A DNA stretch of 64,000 nt from Bufo bufo (lineage: Eukaryota > Chordata > Amphibia > Anura > Bufonidae), in NCBI RefSeq assembly GCF_905171765.1, contig NC_053391.1, positions 658,274,359 through 658,338,358 on the forward strand. The letters run 5' to 3'. Shown here piece after piece: positions 43,340 to 54,589 of this stretch (position 1 is the stretch's first letter; the number at the start of each line of letters is the position of its first letter). Both the position numbers and the translations under genes were made by a program. The notes under the pieces were generated by a model that saw only the letters and a list, made by a program, of their open reading frames with translations, ran no database searches and was not told where the DNA came from.

Positions 43340-45960
43340 TTGGCCCAAGTTAGCGGAATTTTTTTTTTTCTTACAAAGTCTCATATTCCACTAACTTGTG
43401 TCAAAAAATAAAATCTCACATGAACTCACCATACCCCTCACGGAATCCAAATGCGTAAAATTTTTTAGACATTTATATTCCAGACTTCTTCTCACGCTTT
43501 AGGGCCCCTAGAATGCCAGGGCAGTATAAATACCCCACATGTGACCCCATTTTGGAAAGAAGACACCCCAAGGTATTCCGTGAGGGGCATATCGAGTCCA
43601 TGAAAGATTGAAATTTTTGTCCCAAGTTAGCGGAAAGGGAGACTTTGTGAGAAAAAATATATATATATCAATTTCCGCTAACTTGTGCCAAAATTATTTT
43701 TTTTCTATGAACTCGCCATGCCCCTCATTGAATACCTTGGGTGTCTTCTTTCCAAAATGGGGTCACATGTGGGGTATTTATACTGCCCTGGCATTCTAGG
43801 GGCCTTAAAGCGTGAGAAGAAGTCTGGGATCCAAATGTCTAAAAATGCCCTCATAAAAGGAATGTGGGCCCCTTTGCGCATCTAGGCTGCAAAAAAGTGT
43901 CACACATCTGGTATCGCCGTACTCAGGAGAAGTTGGGCAATGTGTTTTGGGGTGTCATTTAACATATACCCATGCTGGGTGAGATAAATATCTTGGTCAA
44001 ATGCCAACTTTGTATAAAAAATGGGAAAAGTTGTCTTTTGCCGAGATATTTCTCTCACCCAGCATGAGTATATGTAAAAAGACACCCCAAAACACATTGC
44101 CCAACTTCTCCTGAATACGGCGATACCACATGTGTGACACTTTTTTGCAGCCTAGGTGGGAAAAGGGGCCCACATTCCAAAGAGCACCTTTCGGATTTAA
44201 CAGGTCATTTACCTACATTAGGGCCCCTAGAATGCCAGGGCAGTATAACTACCCCACAAGTAACCCCATTTTGGAAAGAAGACACCCCAAGGTATTCCGT
44301 GAGGGGCATGGCGAGTTCCTAGAATTTTTTATTTTTTGTCACAAGTTCGCGGAAAATTATGATTTTTTTTTTTCCTTACAAAGTCTCATATTCCACTAAC
44401 TTGTGACAAAAAATAAAAACTTCCATGAACTCACTATGCCCATCACAAAATACCTTGGGGTGTCTTCTTTCCAAAATGGGGTCACTTGTGGGGTAGTTAT
44501 ACTGCCCTGGCATTTTAGGGGCCGAATGCGTGAGAAGTAGTTTGAAATCAAAATCTGTAAAAAATGGCCGGTGAAATCCGAAAGGTGCTCTTTGGAATGT
44601 GGGCCCCTTTGCCCACCTAGGCTGCAAAAAAGTGTCACACATCTGGTATCCCCGTACTCAGGAGAAGTTGGGCAATGTGTTTTGGGGTGTCTTTTTACAT
44701 ATACCCATGCTGGGTGAGAGAAATATCTTGGCAAAAGACAACTTTTCCAATTTCTTTATAAAAAGTTGGCATTTGACCGAGATATTTATCTCACCCAGCA
44801 TGGGTATATGTAAAATGACACCCCAAAACACATTGCCCAACTTCTCCTGAGTACGGGGATACCAGATGTGTGACACTTTTTTGCAGCCTAGGTGGGCAAA
44901 GGGGCCCACATTCTAAAGAGCACCATTCGGATTTCACCGGCCATTTTTTACAGATTTTGATTTCAAACTACTTACCACACATTTGGGCCCCTAGAATCCC
45001 AGGGCAGTATAACTACCCCACAAGTGACCCCTTTTTTGGAAAGAAGACACTCCAAGGTATTCGCTGATGGGCATAGTGAGTTCATGGAAGTTTTTATTTT
45101 TTGTCACAAGTTAGTGGAATCTGAGACTTTGTAAGAAAAAAAAAAAAAAAACATTTTCCGCTAACTTGTGACAAAAAATAAAAAATTCTAGGAACTCGCC
45201 ATGCCCCTCACGGAATACCTTGGGGTGTCTTCTTTCCAAAATGGGGTCACTTGTGGGGTAGTTATACTGCCCTGGCATTCTAGGGGCCCAAATGTGTGGC
45301 AAGTAGTTTAAAATCAAAATCTGTAAAAAATGGCCGGTAAAATCCGAAAGGTGCTCTTTGGAATGTGGGCCCCTTTGCCCACCTAGGCTGCAAAAAAGTG
45401 TCACACATGTGGTATCTCCGTACTCAGGAGAAGTTAGGCAATGTGTTTTGGGGTGTCATTTTACAGATACCCATGCTGGGTGAGATAAATATCTTGGCAA
45501 AAGACAACTTTTCCATTTTTTTTATACAAAGTTGGCATTTGACCAAGATATTTCTCTCACCCAGCATGGGTATATGTAAAATGACACCCCAAAACACATT
45601 GCCCAACTTCTCCTGAGTATGGAGATACCAGATGTGTGACACTTTTTTGCAGCCTAGGTGGGCAAAGGGGCCCACATTCCAAAGAGCACCTTTCGGATTT
45701 CACCGGCCATTTTTTACACATTTTGATTTCAAACTACTTACCACACATTTGTTCCCCTAGAATGCCATGGCAGTATAACTACCCCACAAGTGACCCCATT
45801 TTGGAAAGAAGACACCCTAAGGTATTCGCTGATGGGCATAGTGAGTTCATAGAAGTTTTTATTTTTTGTCACAAGTTAGTGGAATATGAGACTTTGTAAG
45901 AAAAAAAAAATAAAAATCATCATTTTCCGCTAACTTGTGACAAAAAATAAAAACTTCTAT
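43340..45960. repeat. Array of palindromic D units
   Basis: Three long palindromes (about 43675-44352, 44395-45119, 45158-45882), each about 700-730 bp with arms of about 340 bp, plus a shorter one (43340-43632). Each unit opens with 'taacttgtgacaaaaaataa' and closes with its inverse. 'gtgttttggggtgtc' occurs on both strands in each. The reading frames that recur on both strands come from this symmetry. Confidence 0.92.
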
Positions 45961-45994
45961 GAACTCACTATGCCCATCAGCGAATACCTTAGGG

Positions 45995-46319
45995 CACTGA
46001 TGTCGAACCTTTTAGAGGCCGAGTGCCCAAACTGCCACCCAAAACCCACTTATTTATCGTAAAGTGCCAACACGGCAATTTAACCTGAATACTATAGTTC
46101 AATATAGTATATATTCCATGTACTTTATCATTTAGCTATTAAAGCCTGCCTACATTCAGTGCACTGCCTATGCTGTTCATAGTGCGCCCTGCGCTGATGA
46201 ATGGCAGGAAAAGTCTAAGGCATAATGGTACGCCATAGACTTTTTTCACAGTGCGGGTGCCCACAGAGAGGGCTCTGAGTGCCGCCTCTGGCACGCGTGC
46301 CATAGGTTCGCCATCACTG
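45995..46319. mobile_element. hAT MITE with perfect 8-bp TSD
   Basis: 325 bp, CACTGATGTCGAACCT at the left and inverted CAGTGATGGCGAACCT at the right, between identical 'ccttaggg' at 45987-45994 and 46320-46327. It split a D-unit boundary: 'cgaataccttaggg' continues 'tgtctactttcc'. Confidence 0.95.
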
Positions 46320-46823
46320 CCTTAGGGTGTCTACTTTCCGAAATGGGGTCATTTGTGGGGTGTTTGTACTGTCTGGCCATTGTAGAACCTCAGGAAACAT
46401 GACAGGTGCTCAGAAAGTCAGAGCTGCTTCAAAAAGCGTAAATTCACATTTTTGCACCATAGTTTGTAAACGCTATAACTTTTACCCAAACATTTTTTTT
46501 TTATCAAAGACATGTAGAACAATAAATTTCGAGCAAAATTTATATATGGATGTCGTTTTTTTTGCAAAATTTTACAACTGAAAGTGAAAAATGTCATTTT
46601 TTTGCAAAAAAAATCGTTAAATTTCGATTAATAACAAAAAAAGTAAAAATGTCAGCAGCAATGAAATGCCACCAAATGAAAGCTCTATTAGTGAGAAGAA
46701 AAGGAAAATTCATTTGGGTGGTAAGTTGCATGACCGAGCAATAAACCGTTAAAGTAGTGTAGGTCAGAAGTGTAAAAAGTGGCCTGGTCATTAAGGGTGT
46801 TTAAGCTAAGGGGGCTGAGGTGG

Positions 46824-47132
46824 TTAAAGGGGTTGTCCAACCCTTTACAAGTGATGATTATCCTCAGGATAGGCCAACACTCACTATGTGTCCTGCACTC
46901 CACACCCCCTCCGATCCAATTTACCTCAATGGAAGCAGCTCTGCCGTAACCAGCTCCGTCCACTGCACAACGGACAGGGCTGCATAGTTCTGGCATCAAT
47001 TTCCAGTGTTGGCGCTACTGCAGAACAAACTGATCAGTGAGGGTGTAGGGTATTGGACCCCTATTGATCAGATAGTGATGGACCATCCTGAGGATAGGCC
47101 ATCACTTATAAAGAGTTGGACAACCCCTTTAA
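46824..47132. mobile_element. T2-like MITE on the right of the carrier
   Basis: TTAAAGGGGTTGTCCAACCC and inverted 'gagttggacaacccctttaa'. The left TTAA is shared with the carrier. 'cctcaggataggcc' and 'cctgaggataggcc' lie inside each arm. A further 'ttaaagggcatctacact' begins at 47129, perhaps the end of a third such element. Confidence 0.85.
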
Positions 47133-47982
47133 AGGGCATCTACACTTTGGCACTTGTTTTTGACAGTGCTTTGATGCAGCTAAATTAAAAATAAGCTAAT
47201 TTGCAAATATAGTTGATTAAAAATCTATTACTATTTTACGTACACAGCACCTATGCAGACCTATGGTTACATACTACAAAAAATAAAATTTAAATATACC
47301 TGTGTGATTCAAGAATTATTTGTAAGATAGGAAATTAAATGGTTCCCTCCACTCTCACAGGCACCAATGTGAATGAAGAGGGGGCTGTACGGTATATCTC
47401 TGTAGTATATGTAAACGCTATAAAAAAACGAATCAAAAGCAACGGGTGTTCCCAGAAAAGCTCAGAAATTAAAGGCGTCCATAGGAAATAGTACATTAGC
47501 AAAGAGCAGATTCAGTATTGCCATGAAAATCACAGACATGATCTCTATCTTCTCTGCAAGACGTCCCGTAAAAGCTTGTATTACGTCCATTGCTTGCTCA
47601 AGGTTAAGTGTGCATCCGCCAATATGGTATAATATAAATGCAAATGTGCATAAAATACACAGGGATAAGAGCAATATATAGAATTTATGCACCATCTTAA
47701 TGCTCTCCACTTAATCCTGGCATGGGAAATGATAGGTTAGCATGAGTACGGATCAATCTACCGGTATTGAAATAGTATCTTAGAACATTTAATGTGCTGA
47801 CTTTATTCCTGGAGGCACATTCAGATTTATTCTCACTTTCCCTATGTAGAACCTGTGACTAGTTTGCAGATCCGGTTGTTTAGTTTAAACCAGGCAGCAT
47901 TCTTCTTGATTTCACTCCCTTGATTAGATAAACCAGATTTCACGACTTTAAAGTTCTACAATCTCCCAGAAATTTCTATCAG
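47133..47982. other. Intron sequence; unexplained 82-codon frame on minus strand
   Basis: A minus-strand frame at 47462-47710 starts MESIKMVHKFYILLLSL and contains a hydrophobic stretch (ILLLSLCILCTFAFILYHI) typical of a signal anchor. I recognise no family and see no splice context, so I do not call it a gene. The rest is plain. Confidence 0.35.
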
Positions 47983-48510
47983 CTCTTCCCAAGCACCTCC
48001 AAGCCAAGATCAAGGTCATTAAATTAAGCAGTGCGGATGTTTAGTATTTAAATGAGTCTTCAGTATATAACGTAACTGTAAATGTGTTAAGGAAAAGTTA
48101 AAAGGCACTGCAATTTAAGGTAGGAATTTAAAAAAAAAATGTTTCTATGGCAGGGCTCATGGACTATTTGACTGTGCAGAGCATGGGTTATGGAGACACC
48201 ATTTGTTAATGTGTTAATGGCTAGGTCCACCTTTGCAAACAACATCTGTCAGCATAATCAACCCTATCAAACCTTTGCTTGTGTCAAAGCTTTGGAGGGC
48301 TCACCTGATAGATGTTTGGTGCACCCTGCACCCAGACACCTTTTTTTCCTCGGTCCATGGCTCTTATCAACGCCTGGACTATCTCTTCATTTCTAAAGAA
48401 CAGCTCCAGCTGTGTTCAGAGGCGGACATAGGAACCATTCTCCTTTCCGACCACTCTCCAAAATATATCTCATTGACTCACCCCCCCAAAAAAACATTCC
48501 TTCTCGACAT
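47983..48510. repeat. Source-like copy of the duplicated segment
   Basis: Matches 38019-38345 but is longer, including about 215 bases of L1-derived sequence that the 38-kb copy lacks. Confidence 0.85.
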
Positions 48511-49895
48511 GACGCCTAAACGAACAACTGTTAGGAACCCTCGATGCTAAATCACGTCTCTTACAACTACTGGAAGAATATTTCTCTACAAGCAAAACCC
48601 CTGATATCTTTCCCCAAACGCTTTGGGATGCCCACAAAGCTTACAAATGAGGGCACTGCATTAGCTTAGGTGCCCACATGAAAGAAGAAATAAACAAATA
48701 TATGATTTATATAATAAAATCAAAAGACTGGAGAGTGTACACAAACAATCTTTATCACAAGCACATCTAACTGACTTAGCTAACTACAGAGTCACTCTTA
48801 AAAACCTCCTGAACACAGCCACAGCGAAATACTACCTCCATTCCCAACATAAGATATTTGCCCATGACAATAAGGCTTCTAGGTACATATGTGATACAGA
48901 GTGTGAAAAAGAGGAAACTAATCAACCATGTACACAAACTCAGGCGTTACAACATTTGAATCTGAACAGATAGCCCTATATTTTAGAGACTTCTATGAAT
49001 CACTATATAATTTACGCTCAGCAGACACCTAAGATGTCCAACTTCCCGAAGGGACCTTTCTTGGGTAGACTTAACCTTCCTATTCTATCAGATACAGGCA
49101 GATATCAACTGTCACCTCCTTTTTCCCCAGAAGAGCTCGTAGCAGCTATCCAACAATCCCCTAAAGGGAAAAGCCCAGGACCTCCCAATTCCTTATTACT
49201 CCACCTTTCAAGTATTAATACCTCACCTACCTGCCATCTATAAATTAACATTAGAAAACAGTCCCTTGTCCAGAGAGATGACGAAAGCCCATATAACCCT
49301 AATCCCGAAGGAGGGCAAAGACCATACCCTTTGCCCAAACTACAGACCTAACTCGCTCCTCAACGTTGACCAAAAATCTTACCTACTCTCATACACAGAG
49401 ATCAGGTGGGCTTTGTCAAGGGAAGAGAGGGAAAGAATAATACAGCAACAGTGCTTAATGTCCTACACTATGCTAGGCGCAGGTCTCTACCCCTTGTCCT
49501 TCTCAGCACAGATGCTGCGAAGGCTTTTGATAGAGTCAGGTGGTCCTACATGAAAAAAGTCCTCTCAACACAAAACTTCCCAAATCAATTCCTATACACA
49601 ATTAATGCAATGTACTCCAATGCCTCAGCTTACATATCAGTTAATGGTATTCTCTCAAATCATTTCCAGATCAGAAATGGTACCCCCTCCTATTCATTCT
49701 GACCCTTGAACCACTCCTACAAACGATTAGATCTGATAGTGGGATTAAAGGTATATTAATAGGTGATCAGGAACACAAAACTGCCGCATTTGCGGACGAC
49801 TTGATCAGCAACCCAGACACAGCTCTACCCAGGATTTACCATCACCTGGAGAACTTTAGTCTTCTTTATAACTTCAAAGTTAACCCTATCAAACC
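48260..49895 (+). pseudogene. L1-type LINE ORF2 remnant
   Basis: The order of motifs follows L1 ORF2. End of the endonuclease: DVWCTLHPDT, SYQRLDYLFIS, LLSDHSP. The linker region follows (FRDFYESLYNL). The reverse transcriptase has GKSPGP, AHITLIPKEGKDHTLCPNYR, LLSTDAAKAFDRVRW (catalytic Asp) and AFADDLIS (the xADD active site). There are several frameshifts and stops. It stops in VNPIK, before the thumb; no poly(A) tail is visible. It is antisense to the contactin exons and ends within about 40 bases of a splice donor. Confidence 0.88.
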
Positions 49896-49932
49896 AGGGT
49901 TCTAGGGATCATAAGAATTTGAAGCTACTTAC

Positions 49933-50108
49933 AGCTCTGATGCTTTCAAAATGTCCATCTTCTTTTTCAAAATCAACAGGCTGTTCGTTTAGAGTCCAGA
50001 AGAAGTTGATATCAAGGAGGGGATCATGGATGGCTTTACAGCTAAGAACAACACTCTCCCCAACAGTCAGTTCTGTTCTCTTTGGTGTTAGTTCTATCTT
50101 CGTAGGTT
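49933..50108 (-). CDS. cntn5: Contactin exon: start of an Ig domain (probably Ig6)
   Basis: A 176-base coding exon of a GPI-anchored neural adhesion molecule. On the minus strand the acceptor is 'ttttctatatgtag' and the donor 'gtaagt' (49927-49932). It supplies two bases that complete a Glu codon with the G ending the exon at 56711, then reads [32 protein letters not shown] and [14 protein letters not shown], ending HFESIRA in phase 0. The SCKA Cys and FFW Trp are the B- and C-strand landmarks of an Ig fold. The wording agrees best with contactin-5 as I remember it; contactin-6 or another paralogue is possible. No next exon is visible down to position 1. Confidence 0.88.
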
Positions 50109-50724
50109 CTACATATAGAAAAAAAGATGAACCTTCTTAATCTTAAATCAATTGTTTTCTATGTACTGATAACATGTATTACCTCTAGTAGAACATGTGT
50201 AAAGAAAGAAAAAAACAAGAACCAACACTCTTTGCATTGAAGTCCCTCAGCATTCATTTCTTAACGATGATATGATAGGGATAGTCTGGCTTGTAGATAG
50301 GGCATTCTGAGTTGATAGAAGGACATTGGTCATTCATAGCCTTCATCTATTTGCAATGTAAAGAAGCTACAAAGAGTCTTTCTGGAGGACCAAGCACATT
50401 CATGCATTACATGAACAGCCCACAGGTTTTAAAGGGCCATCATGTAATGCTTTTACTGTGGTCGCACTGCAGGGGAAATAAATGGTTCTCACAAGGTTTC
50501 TTCTGCATATTACAGCAGGACAACAAGTAGTCAACTTTGTTTGTGGGACGACCAGAGATGAACTTATTTTTTGTGGGACAACCAGTGATCATCTTATTTT
50601 TTTGGGACCTTTTCCAACAAAAATGAGTTCTCCAAAGGTGACAATCACTGTAATCAATATTGACTACTGAAGTGAGATACCAGTAATTCAAAGTTTTTCC
50701 AAAGTTGTACCTTGTTAAGCTGGG
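50109..50724. other. Intron between the two contactin exons, plain part
   Basis: Only a local repeat is seen near 50545-50605: 'gtgggacgaccagagatgaa' then 'gtgggacaaccagtgatca'. Confidence 0.6.
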
Positions 50725-51240
50725 TTAAAGGCTATGAACACCTTTGGGGGCAAATTTTTATCACTACATTTTATTCACTTTGGGCTAAAAATCTTTTTTT
50801 TATTGATCTTTCTTAAAAAATTTCTTCAGTTTTTGTCTTACAGGAAAAAGTTTTAGCCTCTCTGCAAAGTATCTCACTTTCAATTTCATACAGAGCCACC
50901 ATGTTGCTGTTCTGATGGCTCCATGTGTAGCCCTTATCTCTGCATTCCTGACAGCTCATAAACACTCATGATAGTTCAATTCCTATCAAACAGATAAGAA
51001 TATGGCTTAAATGAGTGCTTATGAACTGTCAGGAATTCAAAGCTAAGGGCTACACTTGGAGCCGTCAGAACAGCAAACTGAAAGTAAGATACCTAGCCCT
51101 ACCTAATACCAAAATCTAACGTTGTAGGACAAAAACTGCTGAAAACTTTTAATAAAGACCAAAATAAAACATGATTTTAAGCCCAAAATGAGTAAAATGC
51201 AATCATTAAAAAGTTCCCCGAAGGTGTTTATAGCCTTTAA
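50725..51240. mobile_element. T2-like TTAA MITE
   Basis: TTAAAGGCTATGAACACCTT at the left, inverted at the right as 'aaggtgtttatagcctttaa' with TTAA at 51237-51240. The interior is inverted as well ('cattcctgacagctcataa' with 'ttatgaactgtcaggaatt'). Confidence 0.88.
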
Positions 51241-51316
51241 GTTTGATTTTTAGGTTGGTCTAGATCTATGATTAAGCTGGCCATACACATGCCATAGATA
51301 TTGGCCGAATGCTTAA

Positions 51317-53505
51317 CCCCTTAGGGACCGGGCTCATTTTCACCTTAAGGACCAGGTCATTTTTTGCAAATCTGACCAGTGTCACTTTAAGTGGTGATAA
51401 CTTTAAAACGCTTTGACTTATCCAGGCCATTCTGTTTTTTCGTCACATATTGTACTTCATGACACTGGTAAAATGAAGTAAAAAAAATATATTTTTATTT
51501 ATAAAAAAAATACCAAATTTACCAAAAGTTTCAATTTCTCTACTTCTATAATACATAGTAATACCTCCAAAAATTGTTATTACTTTACATTCCCCATATG
51601 TCTACTTCATGTTTGGATCATTTTGGGAATGATATTTTCTTTTTTGGGGATGTTACAAGGCTTAGAAGTTTAGAAGCAAATCTGGAAAGTTTTCTGAAAT
51701 TTTCAAAAACCCAATTTTTAGGGACCAGTTCAGGTCTGAAGTCACTTTGCGAGGCTTACATAACAGAAACCACCCAAAAATGACCCCATTCTATAAACTA
51801 TACCCCTCAAGGTATTCAAAACTGATTTTACAAACTTTGTTAACCCTTTAGGTGTTCCACAAGAATTTATGGAATATAGAGATACAATTTCAAAATTTCA
51901 CTTTTTTGGCATATTTTCCATTTTAATAATGTTTTTCCAGTTACAAAGCAAGGGTTAAAAGCCAAACCAAACTCAATATTTATGGCCCTGATTCTGTAGT
52001 TTACAGAAACACCCCATATGTGGTCGTAAACCGCTGTACGGGCACACGGCAGGGCACAGAAGGAAAGGAATGCCATACGGTTTTTTCAAGGCAGGTTTTG
52101 CTGGACTGTTTTTTTTTACACCATGTCCCATTTAAAGCCTCCCTGATGCACCCCTAGAGTAGAAACTCCATAAAAGTGACCCCATTTAAGAAACTACACC
52201 CCTCAAGGTATTCAAAACTGATTTTACAAACGTCATTAACCCTTTAGGTGTTCCACAAGAATTAATGGAAAATAGAGATACAATTTCAAAATTTCACTTT
52301 TTTGGCAGATTTTCCATTTTAATAATGTTTTTCCAGTTACAAAGCAAGGGTTAAAAGCCAAACCAAACTCAATATTTATGGCCCTGATTCTGTAGTTTAC
52401 AGAAACACCCCATATGTGGTCGTAAACCGCTGTACGGGCACACGGCAGGGCACAGAAGGAAAGGAATGCCATACGGTTTTTGGAAGGCAGGTTTTGCTGG
52501 ACTGGTTTTTTTTTACACAATGTCCCATTTAAAGCCTCCCTGATGCACCCCTAGAGTAGAAACTCCATAAAAGTGACCCCATCTAAGAAACTACACCCCT
52601 CAAGGTATTCAAAACTGATTTTACAAATGTCATTAACCCTTTAGGTGTTCCACAAGAATTAATGGAAAATAGAGATACAATTTCAAAATTTCACTTTTTT
52701 AGCAGATTTTCCATTTTAATAATTTTTTTCCAGTTACAAAGCAAGGGTTAACAGCCAAAGAAAACTCAATATTTATGGCCCTTATTCTGTAGTTTACAGA
52801 AACACCCCATATTTGGTCGTAAACTGCTGTACGGGCACACGGCAGGGCGCAGAAAGAAAGGAATGCCATACGGTTTTTGGAAGGCAGATTTTGCAGGACT
52901 GGTTTTTTTGACACCATGTCCCATTTGAAGCCCCCCTGATGCACCCCTAGAGTAAAAACTCCAAAAATGTGACCCAATTTTAGAAACTACGGGATAGGGT
53001 GACAGTATTGTTGGTACTAGTTTAGGGTACATATTATTTTTGGTTGCTCTATATTACACTTTTTGTGAGGCAAGGTAACAAGAAATAGCTGTTTTGGCAC
53101 CGTTTTTATTTTTTGTTATTTACAACATTCATCTGACAGGTTAGATCATGTGATATTTTTATAGACCAGGTTGTCACGGATGCGGTGATACCTAATATGT
53201 ATACAATTTTTTTTATTTATGTAACTTTTACACAATGATTTCTTTTTTGAAACAAAAAAAATCATGTTTTAGTGTTTCCATAGTCTGAGAGCCATAATTT
53301 TTTCAGTTTTTGGGCAATTGGCTTGGGTAGGGTCTGATTTTTGCGGGATGAGATGACGGTTTTATTGGCACTATTTTGGGGTGCGTGTGACTTTTTGATC
53401 GCTTGCTATTACACTTTTTGTGATGTATAGTGACAAAAAATGGCTTTTTTTTACACCGTTTTTATTTTTATTTTTTTATGGTATTCACCTGAGGGGTTAG
53501 GTCAT
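51317..53505. mobile_element. Satellite carrier family I, copy c (truncated)
   Basis: Starts after TTAA 51313-51316 with CCCCTTAGGGACCGGGCTCA, the end seen inverted at 27691. Then come about three B units of 395-400 bp in the opposite orientation to copy a ('caagggttaaaagccaaac' near 51947 and 52346, a variant near 52744), then A-unit sequence from about 52985 to 53505. The GC-rich end is missing. Confidence 0.75.
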
Positions 53506-54000
53506 GTTAGGTCACTGCTCTATCTGCAGCAGCTACACCATTTATAACTCCTGTGTCCATCTTTCTACACCCAGACATGAATCTACTTCTCACTCAGTGT
53601 CTAAATCCCATCACTGACCGTCCACAGGCTCTGTCCTCACCATGTCCAGAGTGTGATAAACAGCTGGAAGCAGCAAGCACACCTAAACACATGTGTATCT
53701 AATCCTATCCTGTGTGATACAGCCTGCTGAGCTGTGTATCTAAACTCATCACTGACCGTCCACAGGCTCTTCCCTCACCATCTCCAGAGTGTGATAAACA
53801 GCTGGAATCGGCAAGCACGTCCAAACACATCTGTATCTAATCCTAACATGTATGTGTGCGATACTTCCTGCTTTAGTGTGTATCTAATCCCATCTTCTAT
53901 GTTACAGCCTGCCGAGCTGTGTATCTAATCCCATTTTGTATGATACAGCCTGCTGAGCTGTGTATCTAAACCCTTATGCTGACGACTGTATCCATTTATA
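53506..54000. repeat. Tandem repeat of about 130 bp
   Basis: 'catcactgaccgtccacagg' occurs near 53611 and 53748, each followed by 'agagtgtgataaacagctgg'. Shorter 'gctgtgtatctaa' units follow to about 53975. Confidence 0.8.
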
Positions 54001-54589
54001 AGGTAAATAAAGATACTGTCCGTGTGTGACCCGTGTGCAGAACTGACATACGGATGTGAAAAACACATGGACTTCATCAGTCTGCTTTCCACATCCGTAT
54101 ATCAGTACAGCAAATGATAGAACATGTCTTATTCTGGTCCTCATGATGCAGATCTAAAACCAATAGAACTCAATGGCTCTGGAAAAAAATGCACATCTCA
54201 CACAGGCAGTATCCTTATTTAGCAGATCTGCTACTTGGGGAAAGCAGAACGGAATACGGTCCTGTGCATGAGGCCTAATTTTATCTTTTTTGGTCCTGAC
54301 TGCTGAAGGGTTTTTCTTGGGCCAACATGTGTGATACCTGTGAGATACGACCATGATCAGCCTGGGAAACACGGTCCGAGTGTTGCCACATCTCCCAGGC
54401 CGACCGCACTCTCCTGATCGAACTGACGATATGACAGTAATGTATGATACAGCCAGTCTCTTATCTGGTCAGGGAGCCGAGGTTGGCCTGGAAATTGTAA
54501 CTGACACATGGACTGAGACATGGATTCCTGGGCCGATCAAAGTAGTTTGCATGATCCCTAGCACTCATACTGAGCCGCAATAACAGTGT
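54001..54589. other. Non-coding intron, nothing firm
   Basis: Near 54040-54110 'acatacggatgtgaaaaa' and 'ttccacatccgtatatc' form an inverted pair of the kind seen in frog MITEs; boundaries not found. Confidence 0.4.

Larger units (their letters stand above)
42045..46823. mobile_element. Satellite carrier family II, copy 1
   Basis: A 4.8-kb element between TTAA 42041-42044 and 46824-46827, with ends CCACCTC..GAGGTGG. Order: GC-rich foldback end (42045-42420), GATC-rich array with hairpin C units (42420-43335), palindromic D units (43340-45960), a hAT MITE (45995-46319), and an AT-rich end (46328-46823). No protein of its own is seen. Copies 2 and 3 (57308 and 63259) lie in the opposite orientation. 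Confidence 0.8.

Noticed and set aside
42817..43411. Frames with repeated VIDHPP
   Set aside because: Translation of the 'tgatcaccccc' array, with no independent coding evidence.
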